The notes: generated from the letters alone by a model not told the origin. 64,000 nt of DNA from Petrimonas sp. IBARAKI (GCA_002356435.2 AP018040.2:930001-994000); one strand, 5' to 3'; positions 43,126 to 52,784 are shown, numbered from the stretch's first letter. A program made the numbers and translations.

Positions 43126-43806
43126 TTAAATCACCTTACTTTTCTGCAAGTAATCAGGCTGATCGGCATAAATGAATAGGAGGGAGCCTCCCTTGATGGC
43201 GTCGATGATAGGCTTTGTCAGCTCTCTGGGAAGTGCGGGACATCCGAAGCTGCGTCCCAGTCGCCCGGAAGAGTGAATTACTGTCTCACTACAGTAGTCG
43301 GCTCCGTGAATCACAATGGCCCGTGATCGGGCCATATCGTTGATCCCTTTTTCCAAACCGTCAAGCAGAAGTGAGTAACCATTTCCTCCTTCATAGGTGC
43401 TGCCTGTACGATAAAATCCCAAAGAGCTTTGGTATGATCCGTTTCGGTTTGAAAACTTAGTGGCGTAGTTCTCTCCACTGTTCCGTCCGTGTGAAACATA
43501 GGAGACAAATAACACCTCTTTGTACTCAAGATCCAGAACATACATTCTTTTCTCAGTGGAAGGAAGACTGAAATCAATTACCGTAAGGATTGAATTATTA
43601 TTATTTAACTTTTTATAACCCGTGAAAGCTGCTTCAAAGGCATTAAATTGAATCAATCCGTTGAGGTTCATCTCTTCATAGAGAAGCTCACAATCCCGAT
43701 CGAAGAGTTTAGGTTTTACTATATCCCCATGCGAGGAATCCCCACCAATAGGGAAAGAGAGGTTCCAGAAGAGGACCAAAAACAGAGTAATAGTGAATGT
43801 ACGCAT
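43126..43806 (-). CDS. Murein L,D-transpeptidase catalytic domain protein (YkuD_2 type)
   Basis: Exported protein of 226 residues. Signal peptide (TITLFLVLFWNLSFPIGGDS), then the catalytic domain with YVSHGRNSGENYATKFSN, the histidine block VIHGADYCSE and the cysteine block GRLGRSFGCPALP. These are the HG and SxGC motifs of L,D-transpeptidase-like enzymes, which act on peptidoglycan peptides. Start set at ATG 43806, where the signal peptide begins; an in-frame start at 43866 would overlap the gene upstream. Follows the other L,D-transpeptidase gene directly and probably shares its transcript. Lies between right-end copies C and D. Confidence 0.85.
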   Translation of the reverse strand: MRTFTITLFLVLFWNLSFPIGGDSSHGDIVKPKLFDRDCELLYEEMNLNGLIQFNAFEAAFTGYKKLNNNNSILTVIDFSLPSTEKRMYVLDLEYKEVLFVSYVSHGRNSGENYATKFSNRNGSYQSSLGFYRTGSTYEGGNGYSLLLDGLEKGINDMARSRAIVIHGADYCSETVIHSSGRLGRSFGCPALPRELTKPIIDAIKGGSLLFIYADQPDYLQKSKVI

Positions 43807-43858
43807 AGATAAATTCAGAAAGTGATTTTCAAATATACCTTTTTTCTGAATATTTCCA

Positions 43859-44893
43859 TCAGTCAATTACCAATACGACAGATTCTTTAACAGTTGCCCG
43901 TTCGAAAACGAGTTTCGCATGTGAGGATGCGTTTCTTACGCACATGTGCGATCGGGGTGTGGTGCCCAATGATGCACTGTATTCAATAATATTCTTTCTG
44001 GGTAGCTGTACCGGTACTCCATGGATGTATGCCCCATTGGTGAAGCGGGACGCATAAGGGGCGTAACCAGCAATTTGGGAGCTGCCATCTTGCTGGTAAT
44101 ACATTTTTTCCTTCTTTTGCTGAATAGCAAAGAGACCGGTGGGTGTTTCCTGGGCATAGGGAGGTTTGTGTACACCGGTGGTGGCGGGGTTCTTGCTAAG
44201 GATATTCCACGTGTTGCCTTGCTTTTCGAGAAGAGCAACATGCTGGTTGGTGACGTCAACTACTACCACCTTGGTAAAGCGGATGGTGTTGCCCCAGGGT
44301 TTCAGGTAACGGTTGGGCACGAGGTACTCTCCCTCAAAGGATACACCCTGCACACGTACTAACTCTGTGGTATCGCTATCGGGAATTTTTACGAGCCATC
44401 CATCTCTGCCGTAGCGTAGCATCTTGTCGGTTTGCGTTACGTCATAAAGCGGCACCGATTGGTATCGCTCCACGCCATACTCGTCGGACACGCGTTTATA
44501 TTCGTTGCGTACAAAGCCTTCTATGGTGGGAGCTTCGCCATTCATATTTTTATAGTTACTGAATACTCCCCAGTTGCCGCCATTTTCCATTGCATTTTCA
44601 AGGTGTGCAATCTTCTCTTTTACTTTCTCCCATTGAAAGCGACGTACAGTGTCCTTATATGGATACTCATCTTCCAGTGTATATTGATCGTATTCGAGGT
44701 TTTCTGTCAACTGTATATCGGCGGCTGTCCATTCTTTTTTTACTTCCGTTATGGGGATTGTGTCGATGTCTTCTGTAGTGACTTCGGGTGTGAGGTTGTC
44801 GCTGCTGTCCCCGGGCTTACAGCCTGTTTGAATTACCAATGTGAGGAATAAAAGAAGGAGAATATGAATAGGTTGAATATTTTTGAACTCCAT
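43859..44893 (-). CDS. L,D-transpeptidase (YkuD domain) lipoprotein
   Basis: Lipoprotein of 344 residues: signal ending VIQTGCKPG, then a Ser/Thr/Asp-rich linker and a long N-terminal region of unknown fold (residues 60-220). The C-terminal YkuD domain has VALLEKQGNTWNILSKNPATTG, PTGLFAIQQ, the histidine YIHGVPV and the cysteine in RSHMCVRNASSHAK. These enzymes make 3-3 crosslinks or attach proteins to peptidoglycan from the periplasm. Paired with the smaller transpeptidase downstream. Confidence 0.88.
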   Translation of the reverse strand: MEFKNIQPIHILLLLFLTLVIQTGCKPGDSSDNLTPEVTTEDIDTIPITEVKKEWTAADIQLTENLEYDQYTLEDEYPYKDTVRRFQWEKVKEKIAHLENAMENGGNWGVFSNYKNMNGEAPTIEGFVRNEYKRVSDEYGVERYQSVPLYDVTQTDKMLRYGRDGWLVKIPDSDTTELVRVQGVSFEGEYLVPNRYLKPWGNTIRFTKVVVVDVTNQHVALLEKQGNTWNILSKNPATTGVHKPPYAQETPTGLFAIQQKKEKMYYQQDGSSQIAGYAPYASRFTNGAYIHGVPVQLPRKNIIEYSASLGTTPRSHMCVRNASSHAKLVFERATVKESVVLVID

Positions 44894-45199
44894 GGGTTTA
44901 TTCTGTTATATGTGTGGTTTTTTTCAATTTGAATTGTTTTATGTAACTGATTACTTCATGTAACAACCAAACTGTACAAAATGATCATTCATTTAATAAC
45001 TATTTCATAATTTGTTTGGTAGCTCAGAGCTTTTCTCGCTTGCCCAGAAGATCGGGTAGTCGCTCTGTAGTAGAACCAGTAGAATAAAGCATTCGCATTT
45101 CCTTGCGCTAAATTAAATATACTTAATTGATGTTATGAAAGTTATTTATTACAAAAATAATTGTATCTTTAAACCTAAGATATATGCAGAGAATATAGG
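44894..45199. other. Intergenic region upstream of the L,D-transpeptidase gene
   Basis: AT-rich with no gene seen. It probably contains the minus-strand promoter of the transpeptidase pair. Confidence 0.4.
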
Positions 45200-45322
45200 T
45201 CAAAAGTGGACAAATAAGGTGCTGTAAAATTGTGCCTAATTCGTTGCCGACTGTAGGTTTTAAAAATTAAATCATTGATAATGATAAAGGAAAGGAGAAG
45301 GTTCATAATCCCTCTCTCCGCA
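45200..45322 (+). repeat. Right-end element repeat, copy D, ending in a tRNA-Ser 3' end remnant
   Basis: Homologous to copy C. Contains GTGCCTAATTCGTTGCCGA and ends GGTTCATAATCCCTCTCTCC followed by GCA, differing from the tRNA-Ser 3' end (38667-38689) by only a few changes. A terminator follows at 45341-45377. This is probably the right end of the outer element, joined to the original flank of tRNA-Ser. Confidence 0.7.
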
Positions 45323-45340
45323 ATAAATGAGATATGAATA

Positions 45341-45377
45341 AGTCCAATTAGCTTGTAATTAGCGGTTGGACTTTTTT
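45341..45377 (+). terminator. Rho-independent terminator, probably the original one of tRNA-Ser
   Basis: Stem AGTCCAA with TTGGACT and a T run after it. It lies 19 bp after the tRNA-Ser 3' remnant, as expected of the tRNA's native terminator before integration. Confidence 0.65.
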
Positions 45378-46274
45378 GTTTTGTTGTTATACAACATCTG
45401 TACAACATGGATTAACGGATCAATCCGACTCCTGGTAGACTATGCATAAATATTCGTTAGCCTGAAAAAATAATAAGGAATTAACTCAATTCCTCTTAGT
45501 GTAGCCTGAAAGCCTTAATCCTGGCATTGAGATTCTATTGAAGCATTTGTGGCGCGTCTGTCAAAATATTTGATAGTTTTTGTATACTATGCTGTTATAC
45601 TTTTTTTGCAGTATTGAAGGTCTATTCTACTATTTTCACCAGGTTTATCACATGTTTTTTAGGTTGGAGTGTATCAGTTCTTTTTTCCGGGTCTTTACAA
45701 ATATTTGGTATAAGAACTTCTTACCCTTACAGGGGCTGACGGATATGGCCTGCCCTTACTTGTTGTATTAAACATAGTCTTTCAAATTTCTTTTAGTTTA
45801 TTTCTTTCAGACTGTTTTACCAAAGTATCCATTGTGGTTTCGGTTAATTGTTTTATAAACAGAGTGTTATGGTCTTTATTTTTTATAGATTGTTTACTTT
45901 TAAGTCTACTTCACAATTGAAAGGGAATTTTTTACTTTTATATTTGCAGCACCATATTTTATATATTTCATAATTGTCTGCTATGGAAATCGTGTAAATT
46001 ATTTAAATGTCTATATGCACATTTAATTCTAAGAGATGAAAAAAGTATCATTCTATTAGTCCTTTGTTATGTATCACCAGATATTCACGCACTGGAAAAT
46101 CTGGTAGAATATGTGAATACACCTTAAGGTACCGACTCTCGTTTTTAAATGGGAGATAAGCCCAATAAAACAAGAGGTATCACTAAAGATGCTGCACCGT
46201 TTTCGTTATCAGAAGCTGAAAGCAGGTAAAATATTCATTATTTCATCTTTTTTTAAAATTTTAAAATTCAAATT
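45378..46274. other. Long intergenic region upstream of PUL2
   Basis: About 900 bp of AT-rich sequence between the tRNA-Ser scar and the SGNH hydrolase gene. I see no confident gene; short frames exist at 45580-45771 and 46149-46229, but neither matches a family. It should contain the PUL2 promoter. No regulator gene is found here, unlike PUL1. Confidence 0.45.
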
Positions 46275-47660
46275 ATGAGCAAGAAAATCATACTATTTTT
46301 CATCTGTTCTACAATTGCTTCCGGGCTGTTTTCTCAACCGGTTAGTCAGTTCGGAGAGGGGGAAAGGGTTGTCTTCCTGGGAAACAGTATTACGGATGGA
46401 GGGCGCTATCACTCATTCATTTGGCTCTACTATATGACAAGGTTCCCAAACATGAATCTGCATATACTGAATGCAGGGATCGGTGGTGATACGGCTTTCG
46501 ATATGTACGAACGTTTGGATGATGATGTATTCAGTAAGAATCCCACTACACTGATCGTTACATTTGGAATGAATGATTCGGGATATCAGGAGTATAACGG
46601 AGATGACGGAGCTAGGTTCGGTGAGGAAAAATACAGGGAGACCCATAAAAATTTTAAACTGTTGGAAGGACGGTTGAAAAAACTCTCCGGTACGAAGATA
46701 GTGATGATGGGAGGATCCCCGTATGATGGAGTTGCTAAGATTGATGGTAATACAGCCCTGAGGGGGAAAAATGACGTGATACAGCGTATTGTGGCATTCC
46801 AGAAGAAATCAGCAGAAGAAAACAACTGGCAATTTCTGGATCTGAATGCCCCTATGACAACAATTAACCAAAAATTTCAGGCGAACGATCCGGGATTCAC
46901 CATTTGTGGCCTTGACCGGATTCATCCCGAAAATGACGGACACATGGTGATGGCTTACCTCTTTCTCAAGGAACAGGGATTGGATACCAATGTAGTGGCT
47001 GACTTTGAGGTGAATGCGTCCGATAAATCGGTAGTCCGGTCGGCAAACTGCGAAATCTCCAATATAAGAGGAAACAAAGGAACACTCTCTTTTGATTACC
47101 TGGCTTATTCGTTACCCTATCCGTTAGATACGATTCCACGAGGATGGAACGCAAGGAAATCACAAGCTGACGCAATGAAATATATACCGTTTATGGAGGA
47201 AATGAATCAGGAGGTAATTAAAGTCTCCGGTTTACAGAAAGGGGCTTACAAAATATTCATTGATAATGAAGAGATCGGGAAATGGTCATCTACTGATTTG
47301 AACAAAGGGGTGAATCTGGCGGCAGAAACAAAAACACCACAATACCAGCAGGCTTTGTCTATTATGCATTTGAATGAAGTGCGGTGGGAGATTGAGAGAA
47401 ATTTCCGGGACTACGCCTGGATACAATTCGGCTTTTTTCAGGAAAGGGGATTGCTGTTTGCTAATAACGGTGCATCACTTGAAGCATTGGATAAGGAAAC
47501 GGGTAACAACGGATGGCTGAGAATGCACAGGGATAATTATGCCCGGATGATGCATCAGTCATTTCGTGAAACACGTCAGGCGGAAATGGACATGATCGTT
47601 TCGAAGATCTATGAGATAAATCAACCTGTAAAGAGAAAGATCACTTTGGTGAAAATTTGA
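46275..47660 (+). CDS. SGNH/GDSL hydrolase (PUL2)
   Basis: Exported hydrolase of 461 residues. Signal peptide (IILFFICSTIASGLFSQP), block I VVFLGNSITDGGRYH with the nucleophile Ser, block II NAGIGGDTAFD, block III VTFGMNDSGYQ, and block V DRIHPENDGH with the catalytic Asp-His pair. About 220 extra C-terminal residues follow the catalytic domain and have beta-sandwich-like and helical parts. SGNH enzymes in PULs usually remove acetyl or other acyl groups from glycans. First gene of the plus-strand PUL2. Confidence 0.85.
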   Translation: MSKKIILFFICSTIASGLFSQPVSQFGEGERVVFLGNSITDGGRYHSFIWLYYMTRFPNMNLHILNAGIGGDTAFDMYERLDDDVFSKNPTTLIVTFGMNDSGYQEYNGDDGARFGEEKYRETHKNFKLLEGRLKKLSGTKIVMMGGSPYDGVAKIDGNTALRGKNDVIQRIVAFQKKSAEENNWQFLDLNAPMTTINQKFQANDPGFTICGLDRIHPENDGHMVMAYLFLKEQGLDTNVVADFEVNASDKSVVRSANCEISNIRGNKGTLSFDYLAYSLPYPLDTIPRGWNARKSQADAMKYIPFMEEMNQEVIKVSGLQKGAYKIFIDNEEIGKWSSTDLNKGVNLAAETKTPQYQQALSIMHLNEVRWEIERNFRDYAWIQFGFFQERGLLFANNGASLEALDKETGNNGWLRMHRDNYARMMHQSFRETRQAEMDMIVSKIYEINQPVKRKITLVKI

Positions 47661-47709
47661 TTTTGTAGCCACTATTAAAAGGAAAGGAACTATTTCATTA
47701 AGCAAGAGC

Positions 47710-47735
47710 ATAACCAAAGCTAGCTTTGGTTATGT
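47710..47735. repeat. Perfect 26-bp palindrome
   Basis: CATAACCAAAGCT followed directly by its reverse complement AGCTTTGGTTATG, 49 bp after the SGNH hydrolase stop and 28 bp before the GH38-like start. It could be a regulator site, a hairpin in the mRNA between the genes, or a repeat sequence. Confidence 0.8.
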
Positions 47736-47763
47736 CAAGCATAGTCTAAATTTATTGAACAAT

Positions 47764-50325
47764 ATGATTTTTGGAAGTTTAAACAGGAAGTTCAGTTTAT
47801 GTGTCTTTATTTTAATTTGTTTCTTATCGGTGAAGTTGCCTGTTATGTCACAAACGACTTGGTTTACCGATGGTTATCATGGCGGTGTCTACGGTCATTA
47901 CCCACAATGGCAGGCGCAGTTCATGGTAGAACAACTTAAGAAAGATCCCGGTTGGGCCATCAACTTGGAAATTGAACCTGAGACTTGGGATACGATCAGC
48001 GTGACAGATGCTGAAAACTTTAAAGTGTTCCAGGCATATTTTGAGAAAGAGAGCCCGTCAGGACGTGTAGAGTTTGTAAACCCAACCTGGTCACAACCAT
48101 ACTGTTATAATATATCGGGCGAGAGTATCATCCGGCAATTCCATTATGGGATGGCAAAGACCCGGGAGTATTTCCCGAGTGCCTCTTTCCTGACTTACGC
48201 CGTGGAAGAACCCTGTTTCACCAGCAGTTTGCCGCAGATTCTGCAAGGTTTCGGTTTTAAGTATGCGGTACTTAGAAATCCCAATACGTGCTGGGGAGGC
48301 TATACCAGCGCTTTTGGAAAGGACCTGGTCAACTGGATCGGCCCGGACGGTACTTCTATGCTGGCTGTACCGAGATATGCTGTGGAAGAATTGTCCACAG
48401 AATCGACCTGGCAGACCGAGTCGTGGACCAACTCCAACAGTTTCATTGAGAAATGTTTTGCCAACGGTATAAAATACCCGGTAGGGATGTGTTTTCAGGA
48501 TGCGGGATGGGACGGAGGTCCGTGGAAAAGTGTATACAAACCTACACTGTATACCACCTGGACCAATTATTTTGAAATGACAAAAAGAAAGGTAGAGCCG
48601 GAAGACTGGCATTTCACTCAGGAAGATATCAAGCCGGGATTGGTTTGGGGATCACAGGTACTGCAGGAAATAGCCCGGCGGGTACGGGTGAGTGAAAATC
48701 TACTCGTCACTGCGGAAAAAATGGCTGCAATGGATTATCTTTTCAACGGTGAAAGTTGGCCGGAAAAAGATTTTGCTGAAGCATGGAGAACAGTAATGCT
48801 TGCCCAGCACCACGACTGTTGGATTGTTCCCTATAATGGCAGGCCGGGAGATACCTGGGTCGACAAGGTAGTTCGATGGACTGATGCGACAAATCAAATT
48901 GCATCCGAGAAGATATTGAGTCTTTTTGACAGTACGGATAAGTTTGAATATATCCGTGTATATAATACGTTGGGATCGACACGTAAAGAAGAGGTAGCCT
49001 TAATTCTGCCGGAACATCTTCGAGGCCGGAAGATAGTAGTCGTTGACGCTAAGGGTGAGCCTGTACCCCATCAATTATCAAAAGATGCTAAGGGAGAATT
49101 AAAACTGCTCTTTGAAGCATCGGTGCCGGGAATGGGATATGCTACTTACAGGGTGAAGCAGAGTGACAAAGAGCTGCCTCCCGAAAAAAAGGTAAATCTT
49201 TCATCAGAGAGACTCACCATAGAAACAGATTATTATTTAGTAATTGTTGATCCGGCACAGGGTGGTACGATTACAAGCCTGATCGATAAAAAGAACGGGA
49301 ACAGACAATTGATCCAAAACGGGGAATACCTGAACGACCTGAGAGGCTTTTTTTATAAGGAAAACAGATTTTATGAGGGATCAGAAAGCCGGGCTACGGC
49401 CTCAGTGATAGAAGAGGGAGAGTTATTCACTCGTGTGAAAGTCGAAAACCAAATTGCCGGACATAATTATTATCAGTGGATCACTTTTTACAAAAATAAT
49501 CCCCGTATTGATTTTACCCTGCATATCGATTGGGACGGACAGCCACGGATTGGTGCATATGACCAGGACGATAACTATGAGGCCACTGACCGGAATAAGG
49601 CATTTTATAATGATGACTATAAGCTTCATGTGAGGTTCCCATTTAATGGTATAGATAGGAAGATATATAAGAACGCACCGTTCGATGTTACCGAAAGTCA
49701 GCTTGACAATACGCTTTATTCAAGTTGGGATAGTATCAAACACAATGTGATCCTGAATTGGGTGGATATTATCGGGCAGGAACAGGATTATGGAGTTGCA
49801 CTCTTTTCAGACCATACGACGAGTTATCTGCAATCGGACAGTTTACCGTTGGGATTAACAGTACAATATGCTGGCCGGGCTTTATGGGGAAGAGATTACG
49901 GGGTTCATGGCCCCACCGAAATCCGGTATGCACTTTTGCCTCATTCCGGCGATTGGGAAAAGGGAGAGGTTGAAAAAGCAAGCAGTCAATGGAATGAACC
50001 CATGGTTGCACAATTCACAGCACGTTCTTCTGAACTACAAGAAAGATCAATACTCGAAACAACCGGCGACAATCTGGAAATAACCTCTATGGTAGTGGAG
50101 GATGATAATCTATTTATACGTATCTATAATACATCCTCCCGCGAAATTTCCCGCGAAGTGATCTGGAACTGCAGTGTAGACAAAATAGAACAGGTAGATT
50201 TAAAAGGAGATCCTATCCGTGAATTATCGTTCGTCAATAAAGGTGACGGACGATTGCTGACAACCATATCAATCCCTCAATTCGGCTTTGTGACGTTGCG
50301 GTTAATCGCAACAGCTACAACATGA
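47764..50325 (+). CDS. GH38-like alpha-mannosidase with atypical active-site motifs (PUL2)
   Basis: Exported protein of 853 residues. Signal peptide (LCVFILICFLSVKLPVMS). The N-terminal (beta/alpha)7-type region, the middle helical bundle with AQHHDCWIVPYNGRPGD (compare QHHDA of GH38) and the large C-terminal beta-sandwich match GH38. Two motifs differ: the zinc-ligand HxD near the N-terminus is replaced by TDGYHGGVYGHYP, and the nucleophile block (D-FGH in GH38, before PQIL) reads YAVEEPCFTSSLPQIL. So either the catalytic Asp is replaced by Glu or the enzyme uses another residue. By context it acts on alpha-mannosides. Start at ATG 47764, not the TTG at 47755. Confidence 0.75.
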   Translation: MIFGSLNRKFSLCVFILICFLSVKLPVMSQTTWFTDGYHGGVYGHYPQWQAQFMVEQLKKDPGWAINLEIEPETWDTISVTDAENFKVFQAYFEKESPSGRVEFVNPTWSQPYCYNISGESIIRQFHYGMAKTREYFPSASFLTYAVEEPCFTSSLPQILQGFGFKYAVLRNPNTCWGGYTSAFGKDLVNWIGPDGTSMLAVPRYAVEELSTESTWQTESWTNSNSFIEKCFANGIKYPVGMCFQDAGWDGGPWKSVYKPTLYTTWTNYFEMTKRKVEPEDWHFTQEDIKPGLVWGSQVLQEIARRVRVSENLLVTAEKMAAMDYLFNGESWPEKDFAEAWRTVMLAQHHDCWIVPYNGRPGDTWVDKVVRWTDATNQIASEKILSLFDSTDKFEYIRVYNTLGSTRKEEVALILPEHLRGRKIVVVDAKGEPVPHQLSKDAKGELKLLFEASVPGMGYATYRVKQSDKELPPEKKVNLSSERLTIETDYYLVIVDPAQGGTITSLIDKKNGNRQLIQNGEYLNDLRGFFYKENRFYEGSESRATASVIEEGELFTRVKVENQIAGHNYYQWITFYKNNPRIDFTLHIDWDGQPRIGAYDQDDNYEATDRNKAFYNDDYKLHVRFPFNGIDRKIYKNAPFDVTESQLDNTLYSSWDSIKHNVILNWVDIIGQEQDYGVALFSDHTTSYLQSDSLPLGLTVQYAGRALWGRDYGVHGPTEIRYALLPHSGDWEKGEVEKASSQWNEPMVAQFTARSSELQERSILETTGDNLEITSMVVEDDNLFIRIYNTSSREISREVIWNCSVDKIEQVDLKGDPIRELSFVNKGDGRLLTTISIPQFGFVTLRLIATATT

Positions 50326-50361
50326 CTATACGTCTGATTTAGATTCTTTAAAACAATTAAT

Positions 50362-52719
50362 ATGATATCCAATCGAAACAGGCAAACACCTGTTATTCTT
50401 TTACTCGTTTTCTGTGTAATAACTGGAGTCTCTTCTTGTTCAAATGCCCAGAAAGACATAACAACAAAATTCTCACCATCGGATTATGTAAACCCCTTTA
50501 TAGGGGCAAGCACCAGTACTTCGGCAGCCGGAGTTTACCACGGATTAGGTAAAACATTTCCGGGTGCAACCACTCCATATGGTATGGTACAGGTAAGCCC
50601 AAATACCATTACCGGTGGAGATAACAGTCCGGGATACAGCTATGAACACAAAACGATAGAAGGTTTTGCTTTTACACAAATGAGTGGTGTAGGCTGGTTT
50701 GGAGATCTGGGTAATTTTCTGGTGATGCCCACAACCGGCGAATTGAAAAAGATTGCAGGAAAGGAAGACGGTAGTATCTCGGGCTACAGATCGTATTACG
50801 ATAAGAAATCCGAGATCGCTGAAGCCGGATTTTATTCGGTCGATCTTACCGATTACGGAATCACTGTACAGAGCAGTGCTACACCACGTTGCGGCATATT
50901 GAAGTTTACCTTTCCCGAAAATAAAGAATCACGCATTCAGATTGACCTTGCCCGCAGAGTGGGTGGAACATCTGTAGAACAATATCTGAAAGTGGTAGAC
51001 AGATATACCATTAAGGGATGGATGAAATGCACACCCGATGGTGGTGGTTGGGGTGATGGAGAGGGTAATGCAAACTATACCGTACATTTTTTCGCCCGCT
51101 TTAGCAAGCCGTTGGAAAACTATGGATTTTGGAGTGCCAATATTCCAGAGGGTTGGAATCGTAAGAAAGATGATGTGGTGAGTGTTCCTTACCTTGCCAG
51201 AGTATCCGAAGCTCCCGTCATTACGGGAAAGGACGAAATTAATGGAAAACATCTTGGCTTTTATACTGAATTTGCTACTCAGAAAGAAGAGCAAGTTACA
51301 TTGAAAGTTGGGATTTCATTTGTAGATATGGAAGGGGCAGAAAATAATTTCAACGCGGAAATAGCCTCACTAGATTTCAAAGAAGTGAAAGCTCAGGCAC
51401 GTCAACTATGGGATAAAGAGTTAAGCCGGATTAAAATATCCGGAGGTAGCGACGACGAGAAAACCATATTCTATACTGCATTATATCATACTATGATTGA
51501 TCCCAGAATATTTACCGATGCCGACGGTCGTTATAAGGGCGGAGACAATAAAATTTATTCAACAAACGAAGCCTTTACCAAACGAACCATATTCAGCGGA
51601 TGGGATGTATTTCGTAGTCAGTTCCCGTTGCAAACGATTATAAATCCTTCTTTGGTAAGTGATCAGATAAATTCACTTGTTACGTTGGCCGAACAAAGTG
51701 GCAAGGATTATTATGAACGTTGGGAAATTGTGAATGCTTATTCCGGATGCATGCTCGGTAACCCGGCACTTTCGGTGCTTACAGATGCCTATGTAAAAGG
51801 AATACGCACTTTTGATGTAGAAAAAGCCTACGAATATGCGAAGAATACTTCCCGTTTGTTTGGTAATGATGCGTTGGGTTATACCCCGTCCGAACTCAGT
51901 ATTTCGCATACGTTGGAATATGCCTATACAGACTGGTGTATTTCACAGTTAGCCACTGCAATGGGTAAGGACGAAGATGCAAAGGTATACGCTCAGAAAT
52001 CTCAGGTTTACCGAAATATTTTTGATAAGGAAAAAGGATGGTTCCGTCCTCGTAAAGCAGACGGCTCATGGCAGGACTGGCCGGAAAACGCCCGTACAAC
52101 TGAATGGTACGGGTGTGTGGAGTCAAACCCTTATCAGCAAGGTTGGTTTGTACCACATGATATAGAGGGTATGGTGGAACTTATGGGTGGTAGAAAAGCA
52201 GTGTTGGCAGACCTGTACAACTTCTTTGATAAAACCCCGGATGATTTATTGTGGAATGACTATTATAATCACGCCAATGAGCCGGTGCATTTTGTGCCTT
52301 TCCTATTCAATAAACTGAATGAACCCTGGAATACACAGAAATGGAGCCGGTATATTTGTAAGAATGCATATCGTAACGAAGTGGAAGGAATTGTAGGTAA
52401 CGAAGACGCCGGACAGATGTCCGCATGGTATGTGTTAACCGCATCGGGGATTCATCCTTCTTGCCCCGGGGACACAAGATTAGAGATTACCAGTCCGGTA
52501 TTCGACAGGGTAGACTTCAAGCTCGACCGTGATTACGCCCGGGGAGAGAAGTTTACAATCATAGCCCATGACAATAGTCCGGCAAATATATATATCCAGA
52601 AGGCAGTGCTGAACGGAGAAGAATATAGCGAATGCTATCTTGATTTTTCTGATATCGCTCAGGGAGGTGTTTTGGAATTATATATGGGGAGTACTCCTAA
52701 TAAAAAATGGGGTAAGTAA
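50362..52719 (+). CDS. GH92 family alpha-mannosidase lipoprotein (PUL2)
   Basis: Calcium-dependent exo-alpha-mannosidase of 785 residues. Lipoprotein signal (FCVITGVSSCSNA), then SDYVNPFIGASTSTSAAG, GKTFPGATTPYGMVQVSPN, VESNPYQQGWFVPHDIEG (candidate catalytic Glu), HANEPVHFVPFLFN and VGNEDAGQMSAWYVLTASGIHP. Second GH92 of the window; it differs from the PUL1 enzyme in the VESNPYQQGWF and loop blocks, so linkage preference may differ. Follows the GH38-like gene by 36 bp and precedes SusC. Confidence 0.94.
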   Translation: MISNRNRQTPVILLLVFCVITGVSSCSNAQKDITTKFSPSDYVNPFIGASTSTSAAGVYHGLGKTFPGATTPYGMVQVSPNTITGGDNSPGYSYEHKTIEGFAFTQMSGVGWFGDLGNFLVMPTTGELKKIAGKEDGSISGYRSYYDKKSEIAEAGFYSVDLTDYGITVQSSATPRCGILKFTFPENKESRIQIDLARRVGGTSVEQYLKVVDRYTIKGWMKCTPDGGGWGDGEGNANYTVHFFARFSKPLENYGFWSANIPEGWNRKKDDVVSVPYLARVSEAPVITGKDEINGKHLGFYTEFATQKEEQVTLKVGISFVDMEGAENNFNAEIASLDFKEVKAQARQLWDKELSRIKISGGSDDEKTIFYTALYHTMIDPRIFTDADGRYKGGDNKIYSTNEAFTKRTIFSGWDVFRSQFPLQTIINPSLVSDQINSLVTLAEQSGKDYYERWEIVNAYSGCMLGNPALSVLTDAYVKGIRTFDVEKAYEYAKNTSRLFGNDALGYTPSELSISHTLEYAYTDWCISQLATAMGKDEDAKVYAQKSQVYRNIFDKEKGWFRPRKADGSWQDWPENARTTEWYGCVESNPYQQGWFVPHDIEGMVELMGGRKAVLADLYNFFDKTPDDLLWNDYYNHANEPVHFVPFLFNKLNEPWNTQKWSRYICKNAYRNEVEGIVGNEDAGQMSAWYVLTASGIHPSCPGDTRLEITSPVFDRVDFKLDRDYARGEKFTIIAHDNSPANIYIQKAVLNGEEYSECYLDFSDIAQGGVLELYMGSTPNKKWGK

Positions 52720-52784
52720 TTATTTTATATATACTTAATCATAAATAAATGCAACTTTTTATTAATCAAAAATTGTTTACAAAC

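Noticed and set aside
45580-45771. Frame of 63 codons rich in Phe and Tyr upstream of PUL2
   Set aside because: Explained by the AT-rich sequence; no signal or motif and no spacing evidence.
46149-46229. Short frame of 26 codons with a plausible protein composition
   Set aside because: Too short to support and no known family; it may be a remnant of an older gene.
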